This document shows, piece after piece, positions 7,026-14,964 of a stretch of 19,750 nt of DNA. How positions within the stretch are numbered: position 1 is the stretch's first letter; every line of letters starts with the position of its first letter. The position numbers and the translations under genes are program-made. A model generated the notes under the pieces. It ran no database searches, was not told the origin of the DNA, and saw nothing but the letters and a program-made list of their open reading frames with translations. The stretch comes from an uncultured Clostridia bacterium (lineage in GTDB: Bacteria; Bacillota; Clostridia; TANB77; CAG-508), in the NCBI GenBank assembly GCA_948560265.1, contig CAOXTD010000023.1, forward strand, positions 1-19,750, written 5' to 3'.

Positions 7026-8303
7026 CTACTTCTCATAAACTGGCACTACATACATACCTTTGTCATAACTTTGTACCACATTTTTGTATGTTTCATATAC
7101 ACTTTTGTATTTTGGTAGATGTTTTTCAATATCAGGATGACTAAATGGTATGACTTGAATATTACTTCTATCCTGTTCATTTTTATAGGAAGTATAAATT
7201 AGTTCATTTTCTATCTTATCTATTTTTATCGTACTTTCTTCTTCATTGGTCGTTTTAGTAATATTTAAAGAACTCATAAGACCTACTAATTTATTATAAT
7301 TGCTATCTCGATATTGTGAAGAAATAAAATTTCCCAAAGAATAAAATACAAGTGTATCATCTACCCACTCTACTGGTTCAATTACATGAGGGTGTGTTCC
7401 TATCACAATATCTACACCTTCACTCGCCAAAAATTCCGCTTCATCTTTCTGATAACTACTAGCCGTTGGCTTATATTCCACTCCACAATGCATTGCTACA
7501 ATTAAGACATCTACTTTATCTCTCACTTTTGCAATATCTTGTTTCACCTTTTCTTTATATGCTTGATATTTTGTATCTTTTTTAGGGTCGTTAATTGATA
7601 AATCCGTTGGCCATACATTAATTAAATACTCTTTTCCTGTTGGTACTTTTGAACCATTTGTACCATAGGTATAATTCAGCATAGTATAGGTAATTCCATT
7701 TTTCTCCTTAATTTGTATTTCATCTCTTTGCTCTTTTGAACTATATGTACCTGCCACTAACACATCATTTTGTTTGTCCCAATACTTTCTAGAATTAAGT
7801 ATTCCTCTTTCTCCTTTATCTAAAGCATGGTTAGTTGCTGTGCTTACTAAATTAAATCCTGCGTCTATCATATAATCTCCTGCTTCATAAGGAGAATTAA
7901 ATGTAGGATATCCTGATAAATTAAGTTCTGTTCCGCCAAGTATGGTTTCTTGATTATAGTACGCCAAATCATAATTTTGTACTTTTTCTTTAATACGAGT
8001 AATCATAGGTCTAAAATCATAACCATTGCCATTTGCATGTCTTTTAGCATCTAAATATACACTCTCATGGATTAGGTTGTCTCCTACCATAATTAGTGAC
8101 ATACTTGTGGTCTTTTCCTGTGATACACTTGGCTCATCTACTTTATTTACTTCTACTGTATTTTGCTGTAAGTCTTTTGAAGTATCTATCGTTTCTTCTT
8201 TATTCTGTTTCTTTACTATAAGTATGACTAATAAGAGTATGATTAATAGTAATAAAACTAAAATAATCTTATTTGACTTCTTTCTCCTATTCCTTCGTTT
8301 CAA
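7026..8303 (-). CDS. CapA-family (PGA_cap) surface metallophosphatase-like protein
   Basis: A 425-residue protein with a very basic N-terminus, one signal-anchor helix (about residues 13-31) and a CapA/PGA_cap domain. Visible motifs are SLIMVGDNLIHESV (metal-binding GD), NQET, TATNHALDKG, the MHCGVEY segment and IVIGTHPHVIEPVEW followed by VFYSLGNFI. The family resembles calcineurin-like metallophosphatases and includes CapA of poly-gamma-glutamate capsule synthesis, but no capB/capC genes are present. Most stand-alone homologues have no known function. The start is taken as TTG at 8303, because GAGGAG lies 7 nt upstream; the in-frame GTG at 8318 is inside that ribosome binding region. It follows the kinase gene by about 30 nt and is probably cotranscribed with the two-component genes. 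Confidence 0.85.
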   Translation of the reverse strand: MKRRNRRKKSNKIILVLLLLIILLLVILIVKKQNKEETIDTSKDLQQNTVEVNKVDEPSVSQEKTTSMSLIMVGDNLIHESVYLDAKRHANGNGYDFRPMITRIKEKVQNYDLAYYNQETILGGTELNLSGYPTFNSPYEAGDYMIDAGFNLVSTATNHALDKGERGILNSRKYWDKQNDVLVAGTYSSKEQRDEIQIKEKNGITYTMLNYTYGTNGSKVPTGKEYLINVWPTDLSINDPKKDTKYQAYKEKVKQDIAKVRDKVDVLIVAMHCGVEYKPTASSYQKDEAEFLASEGVDIVIGTHPHVIEPVEWVDDTLVFYSLGNFISSQYRDSNYNKLVGLMSSLNITKTTNEEESTIKIDKIENELIYTSYKNEQDRSNIQVIPFSHPDIEKHLPKYKSVYETYKNVVQSYDKGMYVVPVYEK

Positions 8304-8332
8304 ATTTTTTCTCCTCACTTTATCTTTTAATC

Positions 8333-9349
8333 TTAATTAAAATTGGTATAACTGTTCTTTGGAAATACAATTCTTACTTCTGTTCCTACATCTTTTTCAG
8401 AATCTAGTTCTATATTTAATCCTAATTTATCACATAGCTTTTTGCATAAGTATAGTCCTAGACCCGTTGATTTCTTTCCAGTTATTCTACCATTATTCCC
8501 TGTAAATCCTTTTTCAAATACTCTTGTAATTTCCCCTTTTGGAATACCTATTCCGTTGTCTTTGATGTATAAAACTATTTTCTCATTTTTGGGCACTGCA
8601 TAAATTTCTAATTTTCCCTTTTCTTCTTTTGCATATTGAATACTATTTTGTAATATTTGACTAATCATAAACACTGTCCATTTACTATCTGTATAAACAG
8701 TTTCTTCTATATTTCGGATTTCTATGCTTACCTTATTAGATAGCAAACTATTCTTATTTTTCAAAACTGCATTATTCACTATTTCCTTCAAGTTTGATTT
8801 GGTAATAATATAGTCTTTTTCTACACTATTACTCCTAGCATAAAATAAGGCTTGTTCTGTATAATTCTCAATTTTACTTAGTTCCTCTTCAATACTTCTC
8901 GTTACTTCTGATTTATTATTCTCTATAATCATTTTGCTTGCTGCTATTGGTGTTTTGATTTCATGTATCCATAGTTCAATATATTCTTTGTAGTCTTCTT
9001 GTAAGTGTTTATAGGTATTTACATTTTCTAACATAGATTTGCCTGTTTCCTGCAAAATATCTTTTAACAATTCTCCTTCTATAAAATCTGGTTTTTCCAT
9101 TACTTCTGATAAAAGATATTTGTTGTCTAACTCTTGCAGTTGCTGTTGTATATGACAATAGAAATGCTTTTTGTGATAATATTCTATACTTAATGCTATC
9201 CCAATACCAATAATAGGAATCATGCCAATATATAGCCTAATCCAGAATTCCATTTTAGAAGTTAATAACAAAATTTGTGTGCTAATAACAACAAATAGGA
9301 TAAGTGCAATTAATGCTATTTTTCCCTTTAAAAACTTTTGAAAACTCAT
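8333..9349 (-). CDS. Intramembrane-sensing histidine kinase, BceS/YxdK type
   Basis: A 338-residue kinase. Two transmembrane helices (about 9-30 and 36-56) are separated by only a few residues, so there is almost no external sensor domain. This is the mark of kinases that receive their signal from a Bce-type transporter. The H-box is WIHEIKTPI with phospho-acceptor His129, the N-box carries Asn235 (QILQNSI), the G1 box is DNGIGIP (264-270) and the G2 box TGLGLY (295-300). All catalytic motifs are intact. It overlaps the response regulator gene by ATGA (9346-9349). The transporter it should sense through is encoded at 3.2-6.0 kb. Confidence 0.92.
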   Translation of the reverse strand: MSFQKFLKGKIALIALILFVVISTQILLLTSKMEFWIRLYIGMIPIIGIGIALSIEYYHKKHFYCHIQQQLQELDNKYLLSEVMEKPDFIEGELLKDILQETGKSMLENVNTYKHLQEDYKEYIELWIHEIKTPIAASKMIIENNKSEVTRSIEEELSKIENYTEQALFYARSNSVEKDYIITKSNLKEIVNNAVLKNKNSLLSNKVSIEIRNIEETVYTDSKWTVFMISQILQNSIQYAKEEKGKLEIYAVPKNEKIVLYIKDNGIGIPKGEITRVFEKGFTGNNGRITGKKSTGLGLYLCKKLCDKLGLNIELDSEKDVGTEVRIVFPKNSYTNFN

Positions 9350-10017
9350 TTTAATAGATACCCCTGTCCTCTCCTTGTTTCAATTAAATCTTTTGTTCCT
9401 AATTCTTCTAATTTTGTTCTTAGTCTTTTGATATTGACACTTAAAGTATTGTCATCAATAAATTCTTCACTTTCCCATAAGTAGTCCATTATCTCATCTC
9501 TTGAAACAACTTGTCCTTGGTGCTTTACTAAAAAATACATAATATTATATTCATTTTTTGTTAATTCTATTTTAGCATTTTCCTTTTCTAACGTTCTACT
9601 AGCAGTATTTAAGTAAAACTCTTTGCAATCTATTTTCTCTCCTTCTATATTGCTGCCTTGATTTCTTTTTAAAAGACCTGTAATTTTTGCTAGTAATATT
9701 TGTATATTATATGGTTTTGTTACATATTGGTCTGCTCCATAGTTTAGGCTCATGAGTTCATCTATTTCATTATCTCTACTAGTCACCATAATAATAGGAA
9801 CATTAGATTTTTTTCTAATTTCTTTGCAGATATATTCTCCATCTGTGAAAGGTAAATTAATGTCTAATAAGACTAGGTCTGCTTGGCTGTTTAAAATATC
9901 TTCTATTGTATTTTGAAACTCAGTTAGACTTCGTGCTATAAACCCATTTCGATTCAAAAATGTTTCTAATTCATTTCTTAGTTTTTCATCATCTTCTACA
10001 ATTAATATTTTTGACAT
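9346..10017 (-). CDS. OmpR-family response regulator, BceR/YxdJ type
   Basis: A 223-residue response regulator. The receiver domain (about 1-115) has the acidic pair VEDD, phospho-acceptor Asp52 in LVLLDINLP, the conserved Thr/Ser at MVTSRD and Lys101 in VTKPY. The C-terminal winged helix (about 130-223) contains ELTKNEYNIMYFLV, DDNTLSVNIKRLRTKL and RRGQGYLL. It is translated from an ATG with a GGGAGGT site 7 nt upstream and overlaps the kinase gene. A BceR-like inverted repeat stands before the ABC transporter genes, so it probably activates them when the kinase-transporter pair detects a peptide. Confidence 0.93.
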   Translation of the reverse strand: MSKILIVEDDEKLRNELETFLNRNGFIARSLTEFQNTIEDILNSQADLVLLDINLPFTDGEYICKEIRKKSNVPIIMVTSRDNEIDELMSLNYGADQYVTKPYNIQILLAKITGLLKRNQGSNIEGEKIDCKEFYLNTASRTLEKENAKIELTKNEYNIMYFLVKHQGQVVSRDEIMDYLWESEEFIDDNTLSVNIKRLRTKLEELGTKDLIETRRGQGYLLK

Positions 10018-10036
10018 CTCTTTTACCTCCCATTAG

Positions 10037-10045
10037 ATTATATCA
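10037..10045 (-). promoter_or_regulatory. Extended -10 promoter of the two-component/capA operon
   Basis: TGATATAAT (10045-10037, minus strand) is an extended -10 element with a consensus hexamer. The -35 is poor (GTGCAA at 16 nt). It lies just before the GGGAGGT ribosome binding site of the response regulator gene, giving a very short leader. No BceR-like box is present here, so this promoter may be constitutive. Confidence 0.55.
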
Positions 10046-10080
10046 CATCTTTTTTGTTTTGCACTTATAAATATGAAAAT

Positions 10081-10107
10081 AGGAGTAAAACTTAAAGTTC
10101 TACTCCT
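10081..10107 (-). terminator. Terminator ending the MBL-DUF3592 unit
   Basis: AGGAGTAAAACTT (10081-10093) faces AAGTTCTACTCCT (10095-10107). On the minus-strand RNA the single mismatch becomes a G-U pair, giving a long stem with the innermost bases forming the loop. It is followed by ATTTTCATATTTATA. It overlaps the stop of the remnant reading frame and separates it from the two-component operon. Confidence 0.7.
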
Positions 10108-10214
10108 GAATATATCAATTTGTCGGCTCCGCCAAAATGGTCAAATGCATTAATACCACTATTTTTACAGTTTTCATATATATAAGCAAGGTAACCATTA
10201 AAATCACCTTGTTT
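10092..10214 (-). pseudogene. Start-less remnant reading frame, about 40 codons
   Basis: Downstream of the DUF3592 gene, the minus strand has a protein-like frame with no start codon: GDFNGYLAYIYENCKNSG, then INAFDHFGGADKLIYSGVEL and a TAA at 10094-10092. An AGGAGG site lies directly upstream of the frame. Its correctly spaced GTG opens a different register that ends after 30 codons (about 10207-10120). The composition (Gly, Asp, Tyr, Phe, Asn evenly spread) looks like coding sequence, so this may be the remains of a truncated or frameshifted gene. No family is recognised. A small out-of-frame peptide or chance open frame remains possible. Confidence 0.35.
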
Positions 10215-10218
10215 CCTC

Positions 10219-10914
10219 CTAACTCAAATCTACTACATCTTCTATTAAACTATTAATATCTATCACATAATTTTTCTTATCTTCTAAGTCAATATAGATT
10301 GGAAAAGTAGTAATATTTTGTTCTTCTATCTTGTTTTCTGGGTTCATCCACATATTATTGCTCTTGAAAATATATGTCTTTCCATCTTCTACATTATACC
10401 ATTCACAAATAATGTTATAGGGATGTCTGTTATTCACGGAATAAGAAGTATTTAGTCTTGTTTCCACATAATCTCCATAAATCACATCTCCATCTTCTCT
10501 TAATTTTTCTTCCCTTTTCTTTTTTCTCCATTTTACCAATAAACCTGTTCCGCCAATACCTACAAAGAGCACTCCTATTCCTGGAAACATTAAGAATAGC
10601 AAATCTAGAGAAGGAATACTGATTTCATTTGGATTTTGTTCGTTATAATATATTTCAATTTCTTTTCCTTTATAAAATCCTGAAGAATATCCATTCGCTC
10701 TAGCTGTTATTTTTTCTCCATTCACTTCAAAAGACACTAATGTATAAGAACTATGCTCTCTCCCATAGGAAACTTCTTCAATTACACCAATTGTCTTCAC
10801 TTTTCCTTGGGTATATAGCATACTAACACAAATAACTACCCCTATAATAGCAAAAATTAATCCTGATATCAAAAATATCATCCATACTAAATTATCTAGT
10901 TTACTCTCTTTCAT
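10219..10914 (-). CDS. DUF3592-like two-helix membrane protein
   Basis: A 231-residue protein with a transmembrane helix at about residues 12-33, an outward-facing beta-rich segment (about 35-105, with GVIEEVSYGREHSSYTLVSF and YKGKEIEIYYNEQNPNEI), and a second helix at about 107-127 followed by KWRKKKREEKL. The order helix, beta domain with a G-x-x-V/I-x-I-x-Y-x-x-x-x-P motif, helix is that of DUF3592 proteins, whose function is unknown. An additional about 95-residue soluble C-terminal region (about 137-231) looks beta-rich. An AAGGAG site precedes the ATG. It follows the metallo-beta-lactamase-fold gene by 13 nt and is probably cotranscribed with it. Confidence 0.65.
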   Translation of the reverse strand: MKESKLDNLVWMIFLISGLIFAIIGVVICVSMLYTQGKVKTIGVIEEVSYGREHSSYTLVSFEVNGEKITARANGYSSGFYKGKEIEIYYNEQNPNEISIPSLDLLFLMFPGIGVLFVGIGGTGLLVKWRKKKREEKLREDGDVIYGDYVETRLNTSYSVNNRHPYNIICEWYNVEDGKTYIFKSNNMWMNPENKIEEQNITTFPIYIDLEDKKNYVIDINSLIEDVVDLS

Positions 10915-10927
10915 AGTTTTCTCCTTT

Positions 10928-11801
10928 TTAGACTTGTCTCCAAATCATTTTGTTTTCTTTAAATTCATAAGTAATTTTGTTTTCATCTGCTAAGTAGGAA
11001 AGATATGATCTAATGGTACTTCCTATTAGCACATATTGATTCGCATTCATGGTTAAAGAATAATGGTCAAATATATATTTTAGCACTTCTTCAAAAGTAA
11101 CTTCTTTTTCACAGAAATGATATATTACTTCTGCTACTTCTTTCACTTTCCTTTGATTTTCTTGTACTAAGTTAGTCATATTCTTTGTTGCTTCACAGTG
11201 TGATGGAATAAATAATTCTGCCTTCATTTGTGCTATCTTTTCTAAGGTATTTAGATATTCTTTTACATCATAAATGAAAAACAAATGATATTTATTGATC
11301 GTTTCTTCACTAAACACACTATCTGCAAGAAATACAACATCATCAGAGGTTCTAATACCGGCACATATCAAAGAAATGTCCTTTTAGTTCAAAATATTCT
11401 AATCCTTCTGGTAAGTTATTTTCTAACTTGGTTACTTTAGACTCTTTGGCTAATAAAAACTTATGCCTCAAATCTTCAAATGGGTATCCTCCATATAGAA
11501 AAGAAGGTTCTAAAATAGGATACTCTGTAAAACTACTTTCTATGTTATGTGCATATATTTCACAATTGGTTCTTTCTTGAATGACTTTGTTTCCACCAAT
11601 ATGGTCTGCATTGGAGTGTGTATTGATAATTGCCTTAACTTCCCATCCTTGTTCTTCTACTATCTTTAGTATCTTCTTTCCTGCTTCTTTGTCATTTCCT
11701 GAATCTATTAAATATACATTTTCATCATCTATTTTGTAAATTCCAATGTTTGTTGGATTTTTGATATAATACGTTCTTTCTCCTACTTTTATTAGTTCCA
11801 T
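10928..11801 (-). pseudogene. Metallo-beta-lactamase-fold hydrolase split by a 1-nt frameshift
   Basis: Two overlapping frames together make one hydrolase. The first (11801 to 11352) has the N-terminal half with LIDSGNDKEAG and the metal motif THSNADHIGG (a variant of HxHxDH with Asn in the second slot), ending ELKGHFFDM. The second (11371 to 10928) continues GIRTSDDVVFLADSVFSEET, then FIPSHCEA with the later His ligand and a helical C-terminus. Related proteins read GHFFDM-x-GIRT without a break. Here the stretch after the Met codon has four bases (TGCC) where three are expected, about 11362-11366. The total of 874 nt is one more than a multiple of three. An overall product of about 290 residues would be normal. 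Real inactivation and a sequencing or assembly insertion are both possible. Substrate unknown. Confidence 0.82.
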
Positions 11802-11852
11802 TGTTCTTCTCCCCTTGTTTTTTCTATAGTTTGTTCGTTGTTTCTAAGGTGT

Positions 11853-11902
11853 GTCCCCAACCTGACAAAAGTGTCAGAAAAAGGAACGTCCCCAACCTGA
11901 CA
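11853..11902. repeat. REP-like GTCCCCAACCTGACA repeats with hairpin
   Basis: GTCCCCAACCTGACA occurs twice in direct orientation (11853-11867 and 11888-11902), 35 bp apart. The intervening GTGTCAGAAAAAGGAAC lets CTGACA (11862-11867) pair with TGTCAG (11872-11877) around a 4-nt loop. The motif is G+C-rich relative to its surroundings and sits between divergent genes. It resembles short extragenic palindromic repeats scattered in some Firmicute genomes. Whether it is mobile or regulatory cannot be told from one copy. Confidence 0.6.
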
Positions 11903-11951
11903 TAATTTTACTCGTTTTTTCATAAAATAGCAATAAGTAGGTGACTTTTTT

Positions 11952-12734
11952 ATGAAGGTATTTTTCATTACTAAAAAAACTATACTTTTTTCTATTATTC
12001 TTATTTTATTCTTTGTTGGCACTTTTTCTATTTTACATACTTCTACTTTGCTTAGTGTTAGTGCTCCTGATAATTCAATTCTTTCTGAAGAATTGGCAGA
12101 TAAGATTACTAATTTACCTAAAGCTAAAGAAAAAGTAGCTTATCTAACTTTTGATGATGGTCCAAGTCCTAATGTTACTCCTAAAATTTTAGATATCTTA
12201 AAAGAAGAAAATGTAAAAGCTAATTTTTTCGTGATTGGAAAATATGTAGATAGTTATCCTGAAATTACAAAAAGGACCTATGAAGAAGGCCATTTTATTG
12301 CCAATCATGGCTATGACCATGATAATAAAGTGCTATATAGAAGTGATAGTAGTTTTATGGATGAAATTAGAAAAACAGATTTGGCAATTAGTAATGCAAT
12401 TGGTGTAGAAAATTACTCTTCCCATATTTTCCGTTTTCCTACTGGATATATGTCCTCACATCATAAAGTACAAAAAAAGAATTGCTTGAAACTACTTAGT
12501 CAAATGGACTACACCTATATTGACTGGAATTGTTTGAATCATGATTCTGTAAAAAAATATTCTAAAGAACAATTACTGGGTAACTTAAAGAAGACAATGA
12601 AAGGAAAAGATACCTTAGTTATTTTGATGCATGATACCAAATTTGTAAGTGATTCTTCTATTGCCTTAAAAGAGTCTATTCAATATATAAAATCACTTGG
12701 TTATACATTTGATAATTTTTATAGTCTTTTCTAA
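11952..12734 (+). CDS. Membrane-anchored polysaccharide deacetylase (NodB domain, PdaA-like)
   Basis: A 260-residue protein with an N-terminal signal-anchor (about residues 9-30) and a carbohydrate esterase 4/NodB domain. The motifs in order are TFDDGP (66-71, catalytic base and metal Asp), H119 and H123 in NHGYDHD (zinc ligands), RFPTGY (161-166), DWN (191-193) and LMHD (His227). All catalytic positions are present, so it should remove acetyl groups from an extracytoplasmic glycan, most likely peptidoglycan GlcNAc or MurNAc. The exact substrate is unknown. The sequence around the His motif and RFPTGYMSSHHK resembles the PdaA-like sporulation/lysozyme-resistance group. A weak AGGTG site precedes the ATG at 11952. 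It stands alone on the plus strand and converges on asnB. Confidence 0.88.
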   Translation: MKVFFITKKTILFSIILILFFVGTFSILHTSTLLSVSAPDNSILSEELADKITNLPKAKEKVAYLTFDDGPSPNVTPKILDILKEENVKANFFVIGKYVDSYPEITKRTYEEGHFIANHGYDHDNKVLYRSDSSFMDEIRKTDLAISNAIGVENYSSHIFRFPTGYMSSHHKVQKKNCLKLLSQMDYTYIDWNCLNHDSVKKYSKEQLLGNLKKTMKGKDTLVILMHDTKFVSDSSIALKESIQYIKSLGYTFDNFYSLF

Positions 12735-12736
12735 AC

Positions 12737-12900
12737 GCTTAATTTGACATTGTTTTAAGAAGTGAAGAGTGGAGCTTGCGACCCGAATAGAACAAAAATT
12801 ACCTACTGTAAAGTAAATTGGAGAAAAAGACTTTTTTCTCTAAGATACAGTACAGTAGGTATGTTGTTCTATAACGGATTAAAACAATGTAAAACTAAGC
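12737..12900. repeat. 164-bp imperfect palindrome between convergent genes (MITE-like or double terminator)
   Basis: The 22-nt ends (12737-12758 and 12879-12900) are inverted repeats matching at 20 of 22 positions, including a perfect 12-bp core ACATTGTTTTAA/TTAAAACAATGT. Further in, ATAGAACA...TACCTACTGTA on the left pairs with TACAGTAGGTA...TGTTCTAT on the right. The centre holds GAGAAAAA facing TTTTTCTC. The left arm has an extra about 24-nt bulge (12759-12782, with GAGCTTGCGAC). The right end overlaps the stop codon of asnB. It could be a small non-autonomous element or an elaborate bidirectional terminator; no target-site duplication was seen. Confidence 0.65.
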
Positions 12901-14727
12901 ATTAACAAAGTATTCCTTATACCATAACAAAAATGCATATGCTGTATAAATCTTACGATGTGTTTGTTCTTTTCCTTGATAATGATTATCTAACATCTCT
13001 AATAATTTCTTAGTATCAAAGAACTCTTTTGCATAATTTGCTTCAAATTCTTGTTTGACTAACTTATAATACTTCTCATCTTTAATAAATTCTTTAAAAG
13101 GTACTAAAAATCCTAGTTTTGGGCGGTCAAACCATTCTTCTGGTATTTTATTCGCTGCCGCTTTCCTTAAAGCATATTTGCTTAGGTTATTCTTTATTTT
13201 ATATTCTTTTGGTAATGTTAAAGCTAAGTTTAATATTTCTTTGTCTAAATATGGAACTCGAAGTTCGATAGAATGAGCCATTGTCATTTTATCTGCTTTT
13301 AACAAAATGTCATTTGGTAACCACAAGAACATATCTACATATTGTTTTTTCGTCACATCATCTAAATCTTTTACTTTCTCAAAATATGGTCTTGTAATAT
13401 CTTTTGCTTTAATATCTGTTCTATATTTTTCTGTCACAATCTCATTTGCTTCTTCATCATTATATACTTTAGCCTGTCCAATATAGGATTCTTCTACATT
13501 TTCCGCACCTCTAATAAAAAATTGCTTTCCTTTTATGTCTGGTAATTTTTTCGCTATTCTTCCATTCAAGCGACGAAGCCATTTTGGCAAATGACGATAT
13601 GCAGTAATTACTTTGCTCTCTGGATAAGTTTGATATCCACCAAATAACTCATCTGCACCTTCTCCTGATAAAACAACAGTTACATCTTTTCTAGTTAATT
13701 CGCTTAGAAAATAAAGTGGTACTGATGATAAATTCGCATGCGGTTCATCTGAATGGTATTGTACTTTTGGTAAAGCTTCAAAGAACTCCTCTGCTGAAAT
13801 AACTTTATCTTCATTTTTAATGCCTAACATTTCACTTAATTGTTTTGCTGGTTCAATTTCATTAAATCCATTTTGTTCAAATCCTACTGTAAAAGTTTCA
13901 TTTGGTTTTAATATAGAAACAATATATGATGAGTCTATTCCTGAACTTAAGAATGATCCAACTTTAACATCACTAATTTTGTGTGCTTCTACACTCTTTT
14001 CTACTTCACTTTCAATTTGTTTCACTAGTTCTTCTTCTTTGACTTTTTCTTCGCTTGGCTTGAATTCCAAATTAAAATATGGTTTTATTGCTAAGTTACC
14101 ATTTTGATATTTCAAATAATGACCTGGTTTTAGTTTGTATACATCTTTAAAAAATGTTTCTTCCATCGGATTATATTGGAAAGTTAAATATGTTTTTAAA
14201 GCTTGATCATTTAATTGTTTCTTAAAATCTGGATGTGGTAAAAAAGACTTAATTTCTGAACCAAAGAAAAATGTTCCATTCATATTTGCATAATAAAATG
14301 GCTTGATTCCAAATATATCACGAGCTGCAAATAATTCCTTTTCTCTTATATTATAGATAACAAAAGCATACATTCCTCTTAATTTATCTAAAATCTTTTC
14401 TTGATATTCTTCATATCCATGAAGAATGACTTCTGTATCTGTTTTTGTTGTGAAAATATGACCTTTTTCTTCTAAGTCTTGTTTTATTTCTTGGAAATTG
14501 TATATTTCTCCATTAAATAAAATTGCCATAGTTTTATTTTCATTATAAATAGGTTGACTTCCACCAGATAAATCAATGATGCTCAATCTTCTAAAAGCCA
14601 TATGAAGAGTGTCATCAGTATATAAGCCTTCACTATCTGGTCCACGGTGTATAATTTTATTGCTCATATCTTGGATAACTTGCTTATCTTTGTTTTTCTT
14701 ATTAATATATCCTACAAATCCACACAT
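12895..14727 (-). CDS. asnB: Asparagine synthetase (glutamine-hydrolysing)
   Basis: A 610-residue two-domain enzyme that makes asparagine from aspartate, glutamine and ATP. The N-terminal class II glutamine amidotransferase domain (about 2-200) starts MCGFVGYINK, with Cys2 as nucleophile, then HRGPDSEG, RRLSIIDLSGG and LFNGEIYN. The C-terminal synthetase domain has the PP-loop SSGIDSSYI, LSGEGADELFGGY and DKMTMAHSIELRVPYLD. The start at 14727 is chosen over an in-frame ATG at 14760, because Cys must be the first residue after Met and AAGGAG lies 8 nt upstream of this ATG. It is monocistronic, with a TTGACA promoter upstream and the 164-bp palindrome downstream. No T-box or other leader was found in the short upstream region. 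Confidence 0.95.
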   Translation of the reverse strand: MCGFVGYINKKNKDKQVIQDMSNKIIHRGPDSEGLYTDDTLHMAFRRLSIIDLSGGSQPIYNENKTMAILFNGEIYNFQEIKQDLEEKGHIFTTKTDTEVILHGYEEYQEKILDKLRGMYAFVIYNIREKELFAARDIFGIKPFYYANMNGTFFFGSEIKSFLPHPDFKKQLNDQALKTYLTFQYNPMEETFFKDVYKLKPGHYLKYQNGNLAIKPYFNLEFKPSEEKVKEEELVKQIESEVEKSVEAHKISDVKVGSFLSSGIDSSYIVSILKPNETFTVGFEQNGFNEIEPAKQLSEMLGIKNEDKVISAEEFFEALPKVQYHSDEPHANLSSVPLYFLSELTRKDVTVVLSGEGADELFGGYQTYPESKVITAYRHLPKWLRRLNGRIAKKLPDIKGKQFFIRGAENVEESYIGQAKVYNDEEANEIVTEKYRTDIKAKDITRPYFEKVKDLDDVTKKQYVDMFLWLPNDILLKADKMTMAHSIELRVPYLDKEILNLALTLPKEYKIKNNLSKYALRKAAANKIPEEWFDRPKLGFLVPFKEFIKDEKYYKLVKQEFEANYAKEFFDTKKLLEMLDNHYQGKEQTHRKIYTAYAFLLWYKEYFVNA

Positions 14728-14775
14728 ACAATTAGCTCCTTTTTCAATAATTCGTTGCATTTTATCTTACCTATA

Positions 14776-14804
14776 TTAATATCTCTTTTTGCCCTTTTTG
14801 TCAA
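14776..14804 (-). promoter_or_regulatory. asnB: Promoter of asnB
   Basis: A perfect TTGACA (14804-14799, minus strand) and TATTAA (14781-14776) are 17 nt apart, about 50 bp upstream of the asnB start codon. The predicted transcript begins near 14769, which excludes translation from an ATG much further upstream. Confidence 0.65.
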
Positions 14805-14877
14805 TAAAATTATATGAAAAAATTTTTGCCTTTGATAAATGTTGTTAGAGTTATTTGCATAATGTTATATAATAGAA

Positions 14878-14924
14878 AAGTAATCCATTTATACCTATTT
14901 ATATTCAGTACTTATGGATTACTT
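14878..14924 (-). terminator. Hairpin downstream of the variable prepilin-like gene
   Basis: AAGTAATCCAT (14878-14888) and ATGGATTACTT (14914-14924) form a perfect 11-bp stem with a 25-nt loop. On the minus-strand RNA it runs into TTTTCTATTATA. It is probably the terminator of the prepilin/FGE-like gene, whose stop is 41 bp away. Because that gene is a candidate retroelement target, a role as the cruciform that assists retrohoming downstream of some variable repeats should also be kept in mind. Confidence 0.55.
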
Positions 14925-14964
14925 GATATTTTCTGATGTATATTTTAACAAAACCTTAATAAAT

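Noticed and set aside
8303..8318. GTG start of the CapA-like gene at 8318
   Set aside because: The GTG is part of the GTGAGGAG ribosome binding region. A TTG 7 nt after that site gives normal spacing and keeps the basic signal-anchor N-terminus.
11792..12022. 76-residue minus-strand open frame upstream of the MBL-fold gene
   Set aside because: It runs through the REP-like repeats and the start of the deacetylase gene in antisense, with no recognisable protein features.
14728..14760. Upstream ATG of asnB at 14760
   Set aside because: It would bury the catalytic N-terminal Cys of the glutaminase domain, and the AAGGAG site is placed for the ATG at 14727.
14761..14880. T-box or other leader RNA before asnB
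   Set aside because: The space between the TTGACA promoter and the start codon is only about 40-50 nt, too short for a T-box, and no specifier or antiterminator motif is visible.
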